IMG/VR virus record: IMGVR_UViG_3300025117_000116
Span: 1-44,483 of that record
Direction: 5' to 3' (one strand)
DNA length: 44,483 bases
DNA from: a virus
The notes beneath the pieces were generated by a model. It was not told the origin of the DNA. It made no database searches and saw nothing but the letters and a program-made list of their open reading frames with translations. Position numbers and translations under genes: made by a program. Position 1 is the stretch's first letter; each line of letters opens with the position of its first letter. Shown here in pieces: positions 8,114 to 17,326 of the stretch.

Positions 8114-8902
8114 TTAATAATAACGTCTAATTATCGAGCCAACTGTTTCAGATAACTCACCATAATTATATGTGTCTATACTAGAACCACTGATAGAATT
8201 CATTTTTGCTTGTAAAATTGTTTTTGTAATCTCATTACGCATTTCTGTGACAGAAGACCGTCTCTCTCGATTTACATTTGTTAAATTTATTGACAAATCC
8301 CCAATATCCAAACTTCCACAACCCCATAAATTTTTATGTAATAAATGTTCTAAAATTTTAAAACAGGCCCCACAAATAAATAAATCTCTTGCAAGACTAG
8401 TTAATGTTTTATCAAAACTAATTGTAGTTTCTGTTTTTGTTACAGTATATCCTAAATTAAAATTCTTTTGTACAAAATCAACCCCGTCATTAATATACCG
8501 AATAATATCACTCGTAAGAATATTAAAATCATCAGGATCATCATCCCCAATAATCCTTCTTACATCATTCACAAATTCAGCCCCAGTATTTGGGCCTACT
8601 GGTATTCTAATAGCTTGAATATAACGTGGTTCATCTTGCTGTATCCCTAAACCACCTATCGTCCCAGACCAAAAAATCTGGTATAACCCTTCCACTACAG
8701 AAACAGCAGTAGAAAGGCTAAAATTATAATAATAAACTCCAGTGCTTTGAATTGATGGAGCCGCGCTATTTATTACTATAGTACCTTCAGGATTATAAAT
8801 ATCTATCCTAGGATTAGTAACATTTGTTAAAGAACCATTGCTATCACGAAACTCTGTAAATAAAGGTTCTGATCTCCCAAGTATAATTACTTTTCTAGGC
8901 AT
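8114..8902 (-). CDS. Head-tail connector / adaptor protein, putative
   Basis: About 262 residues from the ATG at 8902 (AGAGGGACTA upstream; a longer frame to 8935 lacks a site). Residues 1-90 are a beta-sandwich-like domain of the type attached to some head-tail proteins (LFTEFRDSNGSLTNVT, then GVYYYNFSL). Residues about 100-250 are helical, beginning with FVNDVRRIIGDDD and followed by IIRYINDGVDFVQK, which resembles the gp6/adaptor family that binds beneath the portal. Position between capsid-region and neck genes supports this. It overlaps the preceding HNH gene by eight bases. Confidence 0.6.
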   Translation of the reverse strand: MPRKVIILGRSEPLFTEFRDSNGSLTNVTNPRIDIYNPEGTIVINSAAPSIQSTGVYYYNFSLSTAVSVVEGLYQIFWSGTIGGLGIQQDEPRYIQAIRIPVGPNTGAEFVNDVRRIIGDDDPDDFNILTSDIIRYINDGVDFVQKNFNLGYTVTKTETTISFDKTLTSLARDLFICGACFKILEHLLHKNLWGCGSLDIGDLSINLTNVNRERRSSVTEMRNEITKTILQAKMNSISGSSIDTYNYGELSETVGSIIRRYY

Positions 8903-9263
8903 TAGTCCCTCTAAAAATAGATCCCATATCTTCACTTAAATCTGATATTTGTAAACCAATTAACCAATCTAGTTCTTCGTTTATAAATTTATTTTTTCTT
9001 TCATGTGGGCAATAACCATATTGTCCTTTTGCAAAGTTACAGTTAATACATAAGCATGTATAACCATCTCTAGGAAATCCTCTTTTTTTTAAATCTAAAT
9101 AAACAGAATTAACAGATTCTCTATGTTGTTTTCCATCCCCATGTATATGTTCTATCGTAAGAAATTCAATTCTATCTTCATCACAACATTCACACTTTCC
9201 CCCATAGGCATTCATAATTTCTTGTTTCAAGTTTTTTCGATATCTTCTAGAATAATCTGTCAT
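8895..9263 (-). CDS. Small HNH endonuclease
   Basis: 122 residues. The HNH core is clear: a CECC pair, then TIEHIHGDGKQHR carrying the catalytic His, then CLCINCNFAKG. A basic N-terminus (YRKNLKQEIMNAYGGK) probably contacts DNA. It is free-standing and joined by an ATGA overlap to the repeat-fragment gene upstream and by an eight-base overlap to the connector downstream. It is probably a homing or genome-spreading nuclease. Its place just after the truncated-looking repeat ORF raises the possibility that its arrival disturbed that region. Confidence 0.82.
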   Translation of the reverse strand: MTDYSRRYRKNLKQEIMNAYGGKCECCDEDRIEFLTIEHIHGDGKQHRESVNSVYLDLKKRGFPRDGYTCLCINCNFAKGQYGYCPHERKNKFINEELDWLIGLQISDLSEDMGSIFRGTNA

Positions 9264-9505
9264 CTGCGATCTCTCTTTGGTATCTGAAAGTCAATACTCT
9301 CAGTAAAATCATTATGCTCCCTAATCTCAGAAAGTTTATCCCTAACTCTAGTACGTATTATTGGGGCTATTGCATAAAATGTTATTATTCTTACCCCATA
9401 AGAAAGAGAACAAGCATAAGTTATTAAACGACTTGTACTTTTGAGGGTCCCACTTTTATAGGAAACTGTTTTTTGAATATATACTGTATAACTGATGTCT
9501 GGCAT
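9260..9505 (-). CDS. Short protein carrying the same beta-repeat as the upstream adhesin
   Basis: 81 residues, starting by TAATG overlap with the stop of the 1134-residue repeat protein. Residues about 8-48 contain three more units of the same repeat (QKTVSYKSG, SRLITYACS, VRIITFYAI), then a charged tail ending KRDRR. It may be a small partner, a capping subunit, or a piece split from the big protein. There is no other signature. Confidence 0.6.
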   Translation of the reverse strand: MPDISYTVYIQKTVSYKSGTLKSTSRLITYACSLSYGVRIITFYAIAPIIRTRVRDKLSEIREHNDFTESIDFQIPKRDRR

Positions 9506-12500
9506 TAATATCTCCTAGGTGCTTCTCTAAAAGACCAATCTGTAACTTTAGCCTGCTTTCTAATATTATCCACAAATCCATGTTGCTTATGGGTGTCAAT
9601 ATACGCCCCCAGTAATGCTGAATATGTATGAGAATTAAATGTCACTACATTATAATTTGTTAATAAAAATCCTTCTGCATTATATGTTACAGTAAAATTA
9701 GCGTTAAAAAAAGTTGTTGTAGCAAAAGTTACAACATTTATTCCGGTAGAATTTATCGAACCAGTATAGGTTATTGTATTTTCTAAAATTTCAGAAGAAC
9801 TTGAATAATAAATTATTACCCTGGTTAAGTCAGATAGAGCTTCACTTGCTTTAAAAGTTACTACATATTTATCAGAAGTAATATCCCCAGATGAAAACGT
9901 AATAGTCTTTTCTTCTGTTATACTTGATTGCGACAAATAAGTAATTGTATTATATAAGGTATTTGACGCCCTACCATAAAATGTTACAACATCATATTTT
10001 GATAAGAAAGATTTTGATTTAAATGTAATAGTCTTTAGTGATGTTAATAAACTTTTAGAATAAAATGTTACAACATATTTTTGGGTTAACGTTGCTTTAG
10101 AGTTAAACGTAGCCGAAAAATATCTTAAGTTAGAAGCCTTAGAGTTAAAGGAAATTACTTTTGCCTGAAGCCTAAATGATTTAGAATTGAATGTGATTAT
10201 TTTGGCTAAATTATTTATAAATTTAGAATTAAATGTAATTACCCTATATGTTAAGTTTGAGGATTTTGCATTATATGAAATAACCTTATACAATAGACTG
10301 AAGGTTTTACAATTATAACTTACCAATCTATAGTTTGAATCTATATTCTTAGATCTAAATGTAGTTGTTTTATTTTCTGAGAATACAAAACCACTTGCGT
10401 TATATGTAATTGCTAAAACTTTATTATAAATAACTCCAGACCTATAAGTTATTATTTTAAAATTTAGTAAAGATGATTTTGAATTATAACTTACTACAAA
10501 TTTTGAACTTAATAATGATTTTGAGTTAAATGTTATTGTTTTATACGTTAATATCGAAGCCCTACCATAATATGTTGTAACTTTAGATTGTGATTGTAAA
10601 TTTTTACAATTAAAAGTTATTGTCTTGTGCAACGAATAAGAAGACTTTGACCTATATGTAATTATGGAATATTTTAATTCAGAAGATTTTGAATTATAAG
10701 AAACAACATTGGTTAAAATTGTGCTTGATTTACAGTTAAAATTTACAACTCTTACTAAATTATTAATTGTTTTTGAGTTAAATGTTATTGGCCTATACCC
10801 TAAATTTGTATTTTTAGAATTATAAGAAATAACTTTATATGCTAGGCCAGCCGACTTACAATAATACGTTATTGTTTTATACCCTAATTTTATTGTTTTA
10901 GATCTAAATGTTACATTACGATATTCTGAGTATATATAACCACTACTATTATATGTAATAACCCCATAATTATTTGAAAGAATTCCTGAGCGATATGTGA
11001 TATAATTTATAAATAATAATGTTGATTTGCCGCTATAAGTAAAAACTTTATTCTTAGACTCTTGATTTTTAGAATTAAAAGTTATACATTTTATTTCATT
11101 ATTATAAGATTTAGAATTATATGTTACTGTTTTATATAATGAAGTAGCATTTTTTGAATAAAATGATACCGTCTTACGTGATAAATCAGAAGATTTTGAG
11201 TTATATGTAATTGTGGAATATTTTAATAATGTAGTCTTTGCCTTATAGGAAATTACTTTTAATACAGATTCTACAGATTTACCACCATATGTTACTGTAA
11301 ACTTTTCTGTTAAGAAAAACTTAGAATTGAATGCTACAACTCTATACAAAGAATTAGAAAATTTTCCATAATAAGAAATTGTTTTACGTAATAAATCTAA
11401 TGACTTACAATTATAACTAATTACCCTATAATTTAGCCCTATATTTTTAGAATTAAAAGTAATTGCTTTATAACTGGAAAATAAATACCCACTGCCATTA
11501 TATGAAATAGTTGAATAAGAACTAGATAGAATCCCTGACCGATATGAAACTACCCTGTAATTATAACTGAAATTTTTAGCATTAAACGTAACGTTTTTAT
11601 TGGATGAATCTACGCTATTGCAGTTAAAACTTATTGGTTTATATAATAAATTAGAATTTTTTGAATTATAGGTTAATACTTTGTAAAGTAATAATGAAGA
11701 TTCACAGTTATATGATATTGTTTTATATTCTAAACTAGAGTTTTTAGACCTATATGTTAAAACATTATGTAATAATAAAGAATTTTTCCCATAAAATGTT
11801 ATTGGTTTATATCCTACATTTGAAGATTTTCCATAAAAAGAAATTATTCTAAATAGTGGTAGTATACCTATACAGCTATAAGTTATTGATTTATAATTAG
11901 ATAATAAACTTTTAGAATTAAAAGTAATTGTTCTCTTTTCTGAAAAAACCGCATTAAAAGTAATTGTTCTCTTTTCTGAAAAAACCGCATTAAAAGTAAT
12001 TGTTCTCTTTTCTGGACTAAGTGCCCCGCCTCTAACTGTTATTGACTTAATTTCTCCACTTTTTGGGGCGATTTTTACATGACCAGCAATAACATCTTGC
12101 CCTAATCCGCGAATTGAAACATGTCCAGATATTCCCCTAAAATCATCCGTTGAGTTATAGTTTTTTGCAATACTTGAAGATGTTATTTGGGCATTAATTT
12201 CCTTATTTTTTACATAAATAGAATCTAAAAATAATCTTCTTGTTCCTGAGTAGTCTGGATTATCGTCATATGCTATTGAATATTCTACCCCATCACTATA
12301 ATAATATGCAAATCTTATTCTTAATGATTTTATATAAGAAGGTGCGGCTGTAGCTCCTATTGGTAAATCATTTAAATAAAAAACAACTTGGTTATTTGCT
12401 GTAGATCTAATAATAAGTTTATTTAAAGACCCAGGTTCAGCAGAATTAGTGCTTAATATATTCCACGAAACTGAAGAATCTTTTCTATAACTTGATTTAT

Positions 12501-12909
12501 TGTCCCATGCCGCATATTCAGGACCATAACTATATTGAGATGTCCCCAATTGAATAATTGGGACACTCTTATTATAATATTCGTTATTAACCCATGCAAC
12601 TGGATGACAAAAATATACCCCAACTTCATACCCATTTGGGCTAGAGTAAATTGCAGGGAAAACAGTGGAAATTTCAGGGCGTCTATAATACGGAGCTTGA
12701 ATTGCTATTGTTTTTTTACCTGCATCAAGATTAGTTGCTTGAATTGTATATTCTGTATTATATAAACTTCTTACTTCATATTTACATAAAGCGGTATCAT
12801 AGGTGATAAAATGGGGTTTAACCGAGGAAATTGCCCCATAAGATTCAAGGCCATCAAAAAGCCAATAAATATTTGATGGAATTGATTTTGGAGTACTAGT
12901 ATCAGCCAT
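9505..12909 (-). CDS. Giant repeat protein: lectin-like N-domain plus about 57 copies of a 14-residue repeat
   Basis: 1134 residues. Residues about 1-245 resemble a concanavalin/LamG-type sandwich (aromatic strands, FYLNDLPIGA). From about residue 288 to 1095 the chain is a tandem array with consensus Y-K-x-I-T-Y/F-N-S-K-S-S-x-L-x, one unit every 14 residues (42 bp). Units 13, 26 and 39 start YRSG and the next unit has 15 residues with an SG(Y/F) turn, giving a 13-unit super-repeat. Two early units have 12 residues. The pattern suggests a regular beta-roll or solenoid, like the 14-residue YadA head coil or insect antifreeze helices, but I do not recognise the family. It probably forms a virion fibre or adhesin. 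TAATG links to both neighbours suggest an operon with the BNR protein. Confidence 0.85.
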   Translation of the reverse strand: MADTSTPKSIPSNIYWLFDGLESYGAISSVKPHFITYDTALCKYEVRSLYNTEYTIQATNLDAGKKTIAIQAPYYRRPEISTVFPAIYSSPNGYEVGVYFCHPVAWVNNEYYNKSVPIIQLGTSQYSYGPEYAAWDNKSSYRKDSSVSWNILSTNSAEPGSLNKLIIRSTANNQVVFYLNDLPIGATAAPSYIKSLRIRFAYYYSDGVEYSIAYDDNPDYSGTRRLFLDSIYVKNKEINAQITSSSIAKNYNSTDDFRGISGHVSIRGLGQDVIAGHVKIAPKSGEIKSITVRGGALSPEKRTITFNAVFSEKRTITFNAVFSEKRTITFNSKSLLSNYKSITYSCIGILPLFRIISFYGKSSNVGYKPITFYGKNSLLLHNVLTYRSKNSSLEYKTISYNCESSLLLYKVLTYNSKNSNLLYKPISFNCNSVDSSNKNVTFNAKNFSYNYRVVSYRSGILSSSYSTISYNGSGYLFSSYKAITFNSKNIGLNYRVISYNCKSLDLLRKTISYYGKFSNSLYRVVAFNSKFFLTEKFTVTYGGKSVESVLKVISYKAKTTLLKYSTITYNSKSSDLSRKTVSFYSKNATSLYKTVTYNSKSYNNEIKCITFNSKNQESKNKVFTYSGKSTLLFINYITYRSGILSNNYGVITYNSSGYIYSEYRNVTFRSKTIKLGYKTITYYCKSAGLAYKVISYNSKNTNLGYRPITFNSKTINNLVRVVNFNCKSSTILTNVVSYNSKSSELKYSIITYRSKSSYSLHKTITFNCKNLQSQSKVTTYYGRASILTYKTITFNSKSLLSSKFVVSYNSKSSLLNFKIITYRSGVIYNKVLAITYNASGFVFSENKTTTFRSKNIDSNYRLVSYNCKTFSLLYKVISYNAKSSNLTYRVITFNSKFINNLAKIITFNSKSFRLQAKVISFNSKASNLRYFSATFNSKATLTQKYVVTFYSKSLLTSLKTITFKSKSFLSKYDVVTFYGRASNTLYNTITYLSQSSITEEKTITFSSGDITSDKYVVTFKASEALSDLTRVIIYYSSSSEILENTITYTGSINSTGINVVTFATTTFFNANFTVTYNAEGFLLTNYNVVTFNSHTYSALLGAYIDTHKQHGFVDNIRKQAKVTDWSFREAPRRY
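9620..12050 (-). repeat. 42-bp protein-coding repeat array with 549-bp higher-order period
   Basis: The array encodes about 57 units of 14 residues. The YRSG landmark recurs at 11541, 10992 and 10443, two intervals of exactly 549 bp (13 units, one of them 15 residues). Cys-bearing and SG-turn units recur at matching places in each super-repeat. DNA copies are diverged, so this expansion is old. Confidence 0.85.
11917..12014 (-). repeat. 36-bp exact tandem repeat, 2.7 copies
   Basis: Copies at 11917-11952, 11953-11988 and a partial one at 11989-12014 are identical. Each encodes a 12-residue unit (EKRTITFNAVFS), two residues shorter than the rest of the array. Identity at the DNA level shows a recent duplication, or an assembly artefact. 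Confidence 0.9.
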
Positions 12910-15900
12910 TAAGTTTTACCATAATATATGTAATAGTTACCTAAAAGTGAATAGGGATAATTAGTTGCCAATTCTGATTGCAATTTAAATTCTATTTTTG
13001 TTTGCTCGGAATTCCAGGTATCTGCCACGCGATCTATTTCTGTTCCTTGATAAACTATTCTATAATCATCCCCATCTGATCTCATATAAGATGGTTCTAA
13101 ATAATCTTTTGCATAATAAAGTTTATCTCCAATTTGTATTACACTTTCTAAAAATTTGCTATTATAATTTCTTTTTAAACATGGTCTTATTAACCCATGA
13201 CCATTATGGCCTGTAATAACCCTGGAACTCCAACTTGATCCATTGTCTATTGAATGAATCGCTAACATCATAGGGCCGCCACCCCAAGGTTTTGCTGAAC
13301 TTTCCCCATAACAATAATTTGTATATAATCTATTTCCATCTCCAAAAACTAATCCATATCCAACATACTCTCCACTAAAAAATCTTTGATTATTAGGATC
13401 GACTGTATGGGTTATCCAATTTTTAGATGATATATCAAATTTAGCTATTTGAAAATGAAAACCTTGATCAATTGGGTCTGCCGTAACATAACTATTAAAT
13501 AAAAAGAAAGCTCTTTTTAATCCAGGCGTAGAAATATCAATAGGATGTATAGCCATAGAATCAAAATTCCCACCATATTGTCTGGTCCCAACTGTTGGGT
13601 CACAAGTCCCCCTAATTACTAATGAAACTGTACTATAAGAATATGGGTTAGGAATGCCTGAAAGTGGAGGGCCACCATCATAATAAGCACTCCAAGGTTG
13701 ATTCTTTTTTAAATCATTCCACCTGTACCCATCAGATGTGCTATAAAAATATCCTATTCCTAAATCATGTGTGCCTTGAGAATAACCATTAGTAAATACT
13801 GGAGCAACATGTAAATTCCCGTCAGAATCTATTGCATTGCCAACGCTATAAATAGCTTTTTTTTCTTTTCCAGCTGGAGCACTATCAGTTCCCATAAATT
13901 TACATATATATAATGCGCTATGCCAACCATTGATTGTATCATCCCCTGAATCTTTTTTTGTTACAGCCCACATAGAGTTGTCCCCGCTTCTCCACCTATG
14001 GAAAACATATAAATTATTGTTAGAATCTACGTAAGGTCTTGGATAGGAAGCGGCTGGGGCTTTACTTGTTATACTATATGGCGTATTCCAAGATTCTAAA
14101 CTGTTAGGATTTAAACTTTTTATATATTTAATTGCTCCTTCAGAATCATGTGCGTTATATAATATGTGTATATATCCACTATGATCAACGCACATAGCTG
14201 GAGCATAATGTGTATCACCTATTGGAGAAAGTGAAGCTATTAATTTAGACGTGCTTAACCATACATCGTTAATATGATCGTAAGTTATACCTCTAACTTT
14301 CCAATCACTACTTAAATAAACTATATGTGTTTTATCGTTAGCATGATCTATGCAAAATTCCCAAGATTGAATCGCGGCATTATAAAATACAAACTTAGCT
14401 GGACACGATTTCAAATTCCCCGTTTTTGTTGTTATAGTTATAACATTTGATGTTGAATATCTTCCATGAGAATTCCCAAAACTAATTTTTTCTCGATAGG
14501 CATAATTCATCCCAGGGGAGGTTGGTTTGCCATTATCTTGCGTGGACCACCAATAAGATGCAGCACTTGAAGTTGCCGTAATAGATTTAACGGTATTATA
14601 GTTAGAATTAAAATTTGCAGAAGAATAAGCGTTTACGGCAAATGGTATAGTTGAGTAATCATAATCATATTTCACTATCTTCATTCCATTATGCCATGCT
14701 CTAGTTAACGGAATTTGATAATATCCAGAGGCGTCAGTTATGTCACATTTTGCCCAAGAATGAGTGGTATGTTGATTAACAATAACTTTACACCCGGTAT
14801 AAAAATTATTATCAAAAGATTTTACCGTTCCAGTTATAGCTCTTACTGAAAATTTAAAAGGAAGTTCATAATTATTTGCCTTATCTGTCCAACTTTTTCC
14901 ACTATCCGCAGAATAAGAATAAACTGGAGTTGCCCCCTGAAAAGAGAGATAATTTTTTTGGCTAGCAAAATTCATAAATATATTAAAATGATAATGAAAA
15001 CCACTTGTATTGGGAGTTGGGGTGCCAGTTAAAACTAAGGTATAATTACCTGTAGAAAAAGAATAATTAATAGAGGTAGATGACCATATTGATTTATTAC
15101 CTGTATTGTAATAAGCATTGGATGAATTAACAAATACAGCAGAAGCAACTAAAGAGTTATTTTTATTATATAGTTTATATATTAGATTCTCCGTTGGTCT
15201 TCTAATTATAGCACCAATACTTCTATAATCGCATATGGCTCCCAAATAAATTTTATCAGCGTAAAATGCAGTATTAATAAAAAATTTATACTTAATACAT
15301 TCATTACCCCCAACTCTAAAATTTAAATTTGCTTCACTAGCCCCCCCCAATGGTCTATATATTGCACTATGGGTATATCCTATATTTGAAAAAGAATTAA
15401 AATTAAGTTGATAACACCCTAGATGAGATTGTGGGGTCCCAGTCCATGACCCGCTATATATCCTAGTTTTTTTACAATTATGATCTCTATATGGGGGGCC
15501 ATAACTAAAATGCGTAACTAGTTCATTGGTACTATATATTTGGTCTATATATTCAGTATATATTGTTATTTTTACAGTAGAACTATATCCAGTAACCCCA
15601 GATACAACAACCCAATAAACTTGTTCACTAATAATTTGATAATTAAAAACACAATCAACCCAAGTCCCGCTAGCCCCTATTGTTGGATTAACAGTAGCTA
15701 GTGGCACTCCAGATGGAGCACCAGAAACATCTAATTCTAAAGTGCAATTAGGGGAATTAGGGAGGCCACTTTTTGTCCCCTGACGAAAATAGAAATGATT
15801 TAATGTGGTAGTTTTTGGAGCGGTAAAACAAAAAGCTATTTTTTTTGTTGGACTATCTAAAACAAATGTGGAACTATCAATTGAGTGAACTAATTTATCG

Positions 15901-15914
15901 TTTCCAACGTACAT
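12909..15914 (-). CDS. BNR/sialidase-type beta-propeller virion protein, putative carbohydrate-binding
   Basis: 1001 residues. The N-terminal about 330 residues are beta-sandwich modules of jelly-roll type. Residues about 355-430 resemble a carboxypeptidase-regulatory-like domain (TGTVKSFDN then DASGYYQIPL). Residues about 505-930 look like a BNR-4 type six-bladed propeller, with repeated strand-turn units such as DHSGYIHILYNAHD and DSNNNLYVFHRW. The last 50 residues resemble the small sandwich seen at the end of DUF2341-like proteins (VYQGTEIDRVADTW, YYIYYG). Such proteins bind or hydrolyse glycans on cell surfaces. I cannot place a catalytic Tyr/Glu pair, so binding only is possible. The start at 15914 has GAGG six bases upstream. 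It is not secreted: no signal peptide. Confidence 0.75.
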   Translation of the reverse strand: MYVGNDKLVHSIDSSTFVLDSPTKKIAFCFTAPKTTTLNHFYFRQGTKSGLPNSPNCTLELDVSGAPSGVPLATVNPTIGASGTWVDCVFNYQIISEQVYWVVVSGVTGYSSTVKITIYTEYIDQIYSTNELVTHFSYGPPYRDHNCKKTRIYSGSWTGTPQSHLGCYQLNFNSFSNIGYTHSAIYRPLGGASEANLNFRVGGNECIKYKFFINTAFYADKIYLGAICDYRSIGAIIRRPTENLIYKLYNKNNSLVASAVFVNSSNAYYNTGNKSIWSSTSINYSFSTGNYTLVLTGTPTPNTSGFHYHFNIFMNFASQKNYLSFQGATPVYSYSADSGKSWTDKANNYELPFKFSVRAITGTVKSFDNNFYTGCKVIVNQHTTHSWAKCDITDASGYYQIPLTRAWHNGMKIVKYDYDYSTIPFAVNAYSSANFNSNYNTVKSITATSSAASYWWSTQDNGKPTSPGMNYAYREKISFGNSHGRYSTSNVITITTKTGNLKSCPAKFVFYNAAIQSWEFCIDHANDKTHIVYLSSDWKVRGITYDHINDVWLSTSKLIASLSPIGDTHYAPAMCVDHSGYIHILYNAHDSEGAIKYIKSLNPNSLESWNTPYSITSKAPAASYPRPYVDSNNNLYVFHRWRSGDNSMWAVTKKDSGDDTINGWHSALYICKFMGTDSAPAGKEKKAIYSVGNAIDSDGNLHVAPVFTNGYSQGTHDLGIGYFYSTSDGYRWNDLKKNQPWSAYYDGGPPLSGIPNPYSYSTVSLVIRGTCDPTVGTRQYGGNFDSMAIHPIDISTPGLKRAFFLFNSYVTADPIDQGFHFQIAKFDISSKNWITHTVDPNNQRFFSGEYVGYGLVFGDGNRLYTNYCYGESSAKPWGGGPMMLAIHSIDNGSSWSSRVITGHNGHGLIRPCLKRNYNSKFLESVIQIGDKLYYAKDYLEPSYMRSDGDDYRIVYQGTEIDRVADTWNSEQTKIEFKLQSELATNYPYSLLGNYYIYYGKT

Positions 15915-16171
15915 CCGACACCTCTTGCCGGATCATAACTTTTTTCAATAATCTTGCCTTCCTGTTTAATTCCTATGTGGTATTCTAATCTCTCAGGTCC
16001 ATTTAAACTACAAAAATGTCTTATAAAAAAAAATGGTTCACCTGGACCCACTAGGGAAATTTTAACTATTCCGTTATCGACTAGTTTTATCCCTTCACAT
16101 CTTGGAGGCAATTTCTCGGTTATGATCCCGTTATCAGTTTGACATTGCCATTTAACCATTTTATTTATCAT
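15890..16171 (-). CDS. Small protein, unknown function
   Basis: 93 residues, overlapping the start of the BNR gene by 25 bases. It contains several Cys (WQCQTDNG, PPRCEGIK, GVGC) and predicted strands; there is no signal peptide. A second ATG at 16159 is also possible. I recognise no family; by context it may be a small virion or adhesin-assembly protein. Confidence 0.5.
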   Translation of the reverse strand: MINKMVKWQCQTDNGIITEKLPPRCEGIKLVDNGIVKISLVGPGEPFFFIRHFCSLNGPERLEYHIGIKQEGKIIEKSYDPARGVGCTLETIN

Positions 16172-16202
16172 CCATATTTTTTACAGCTATATGCAAAATT
16201 AA

Positions 16203-16712
16203 CTATGATTCATCAAAAGCATAATGCATGAGAGTGCGAGAACTATCAATTGTCCCAGTGCTTGCGCTACTATTTACATGGCATTGCACTACAACATAAC
16301 AAGTTGTGTTACCAACCGTCGTTAAAGAACCGGTTAATGATAAACTTTGAGAATAAGATGGATAGGTAGAATGTAAAGTATGAATCGCTTTAGTGCTTTC
16401 AGTTATTACTGGGGTAGTATAACTTGAAGTAGTTCCTACTTTAAAAACCACTCCAGGATCAGGGGAAGAAATAGTCCCTGACCAAAATTTAAAATTGCTA
16501 AATAAATTTTGAGGAGCTACTGTAACCTTTAATCTGATATATCTCTCATAACTATAAGCTGTATTAGTTATTCCATATGGTTTACCTATTGGAGAAGATT
16601 CTGATACAGACCCAGAAGAATCCTCTACAGTTAAATGAATCGCCCCAAGAATATCAACCTCAGACCCAGGTGAAATTCCATAAGTAGCGTATGGTTTTAC
16701 GCGACCAGACAC
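16203..16712 (-). CDS. Virion surface protein, beta-rich, unknown
   Basis: 169 residues, starting at a GTG with GGAG six bases upstream. Rich in Ser, Thr, Tyr and Gly with alternating strands, typical of phage decoration or fibre subunits. One of three similar-looking genes between the capsid and BNR genes. The function is inferred from composition and place only. Confidence 0.6.
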   Translation of the reverse strand: MSGRVKPYATYGISPGSEVDILGAIHLTVEDSSGSVSESSPIGKPYGITNTAYSYERYIRLKVTVAPQNLFSNFKFWSGTISSPDPGVVFKVGTTSSYTTPVITESTKAIHTLHSTYPSYSQSLSLTGSLTTVGNTTCYVVVQCHVNSSASTGTIDSSRTLMHYAFDES

Positions 16713-16800
16713 CTAAAACTCCATAAATATCCGATTAACATCCGAAAAGTTCCATAATTATACGAAATATATAACCCGTACAATATTGTAAATATTATTT

Positions 16801-17223
16801 CTACCATTTTCCTCCAGAATATTGAGAAATAAATAAACTTACCCCTTTATCTAGGTCAGAAGTTGACTGCCAGCATTGATTACTGTAAACATCAATTACT
16901 AAATGATGCCTTAAATAATTATCACTATAAGAAAGTTCTATATAACTATTTTCTGGGTTTTGATTTCCCATAGTTAAAGTGTCCCTGCGAGCCACCCAAA
17001 AAGAAGAAACGTTTCCCACATTTGAGAAACGTCCACTAGAATTATATGTTGGAGAATTGTATTCTATTCCGTTACAAATAATTTTTACATGACGAACTTC
17101 AAGGTTTTTTGATAAAACATAATCTACTAGATTAAGCCAAGGCGATCTTTTAACATCCCCGACATTTTTTGCCTCATCTAAGGTTTCTCCATTGCTAAGT
17201 GAAACTATCCATTTAGCGTTCAT
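16801..17223 (-). CDS. Putative virion protein, unknown
   Basis: 140 residues with an AAAGGAAAAAATG start. The first 60 residues repeat a strand-rich pattern (WIVSLSNGETLDEAKNVG and then HVKIICNGIEY), and the C-terminus ends ISQYSGGKW. There is no signal peptide or membrane helix. It sits between two beta-rich surface proteins. It is preceded by a 103-base non-coding gap that may hold a promoter. Confidence 0.55.
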   Translation of the reverse strand: MNAKWIVSLSNGETLDEAKNVGDVKRSPWLNLVDYVLSKNLEVRHVKIICNGIEYNSPTYNSSGRFSNVGNVSSFWVARRDTLTMGNQNPENSYIELSYSDNYLRHHLVIDVYSNQCWQSTSDLDKGVSLFISQYSGGKW

Positions 17224-17268
17224 TTTTTCCTTTCACCTTATCTTTCGATCAGGTAGGTTAACTTTAAT

Positions 17269-17276
17269 TATTTATA
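17269..17276 (-). promoter_or_regulatory. Possible late promoter (TATAAATA) upstream of the 140-residue gene
   Basis: The gap 17224-17326 is strongly AT-rich and contains TATAAATA on the minus strand 46 bases before the start codon at 17223. The octamer is the T4 late -10 element. In such AT-rich DNA it can occur by chance; the same octamer is inside a coding region at 30486. Low confidence. Confidence 0.25.
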
Positions 17277-17326
17277 AATCATTGGTGTTTATTAATATTA
17301 TTTTTTACAATTATATTTTTTATTGT

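Noticed and set aside
7711-8130. 139-residue plus-strand open frame
   Set aside because: Mirror of the duplicated zinc-ribbon HNH gene; the apparent repeats in it come from that gene.
9620-12050. 42-bp periodicity resembling a CRISPR array
   Set aside because: The period is kept in protein frame, units are diverged at DNA level and there are no constant repeats with unique spacers; it is a coding repeat.
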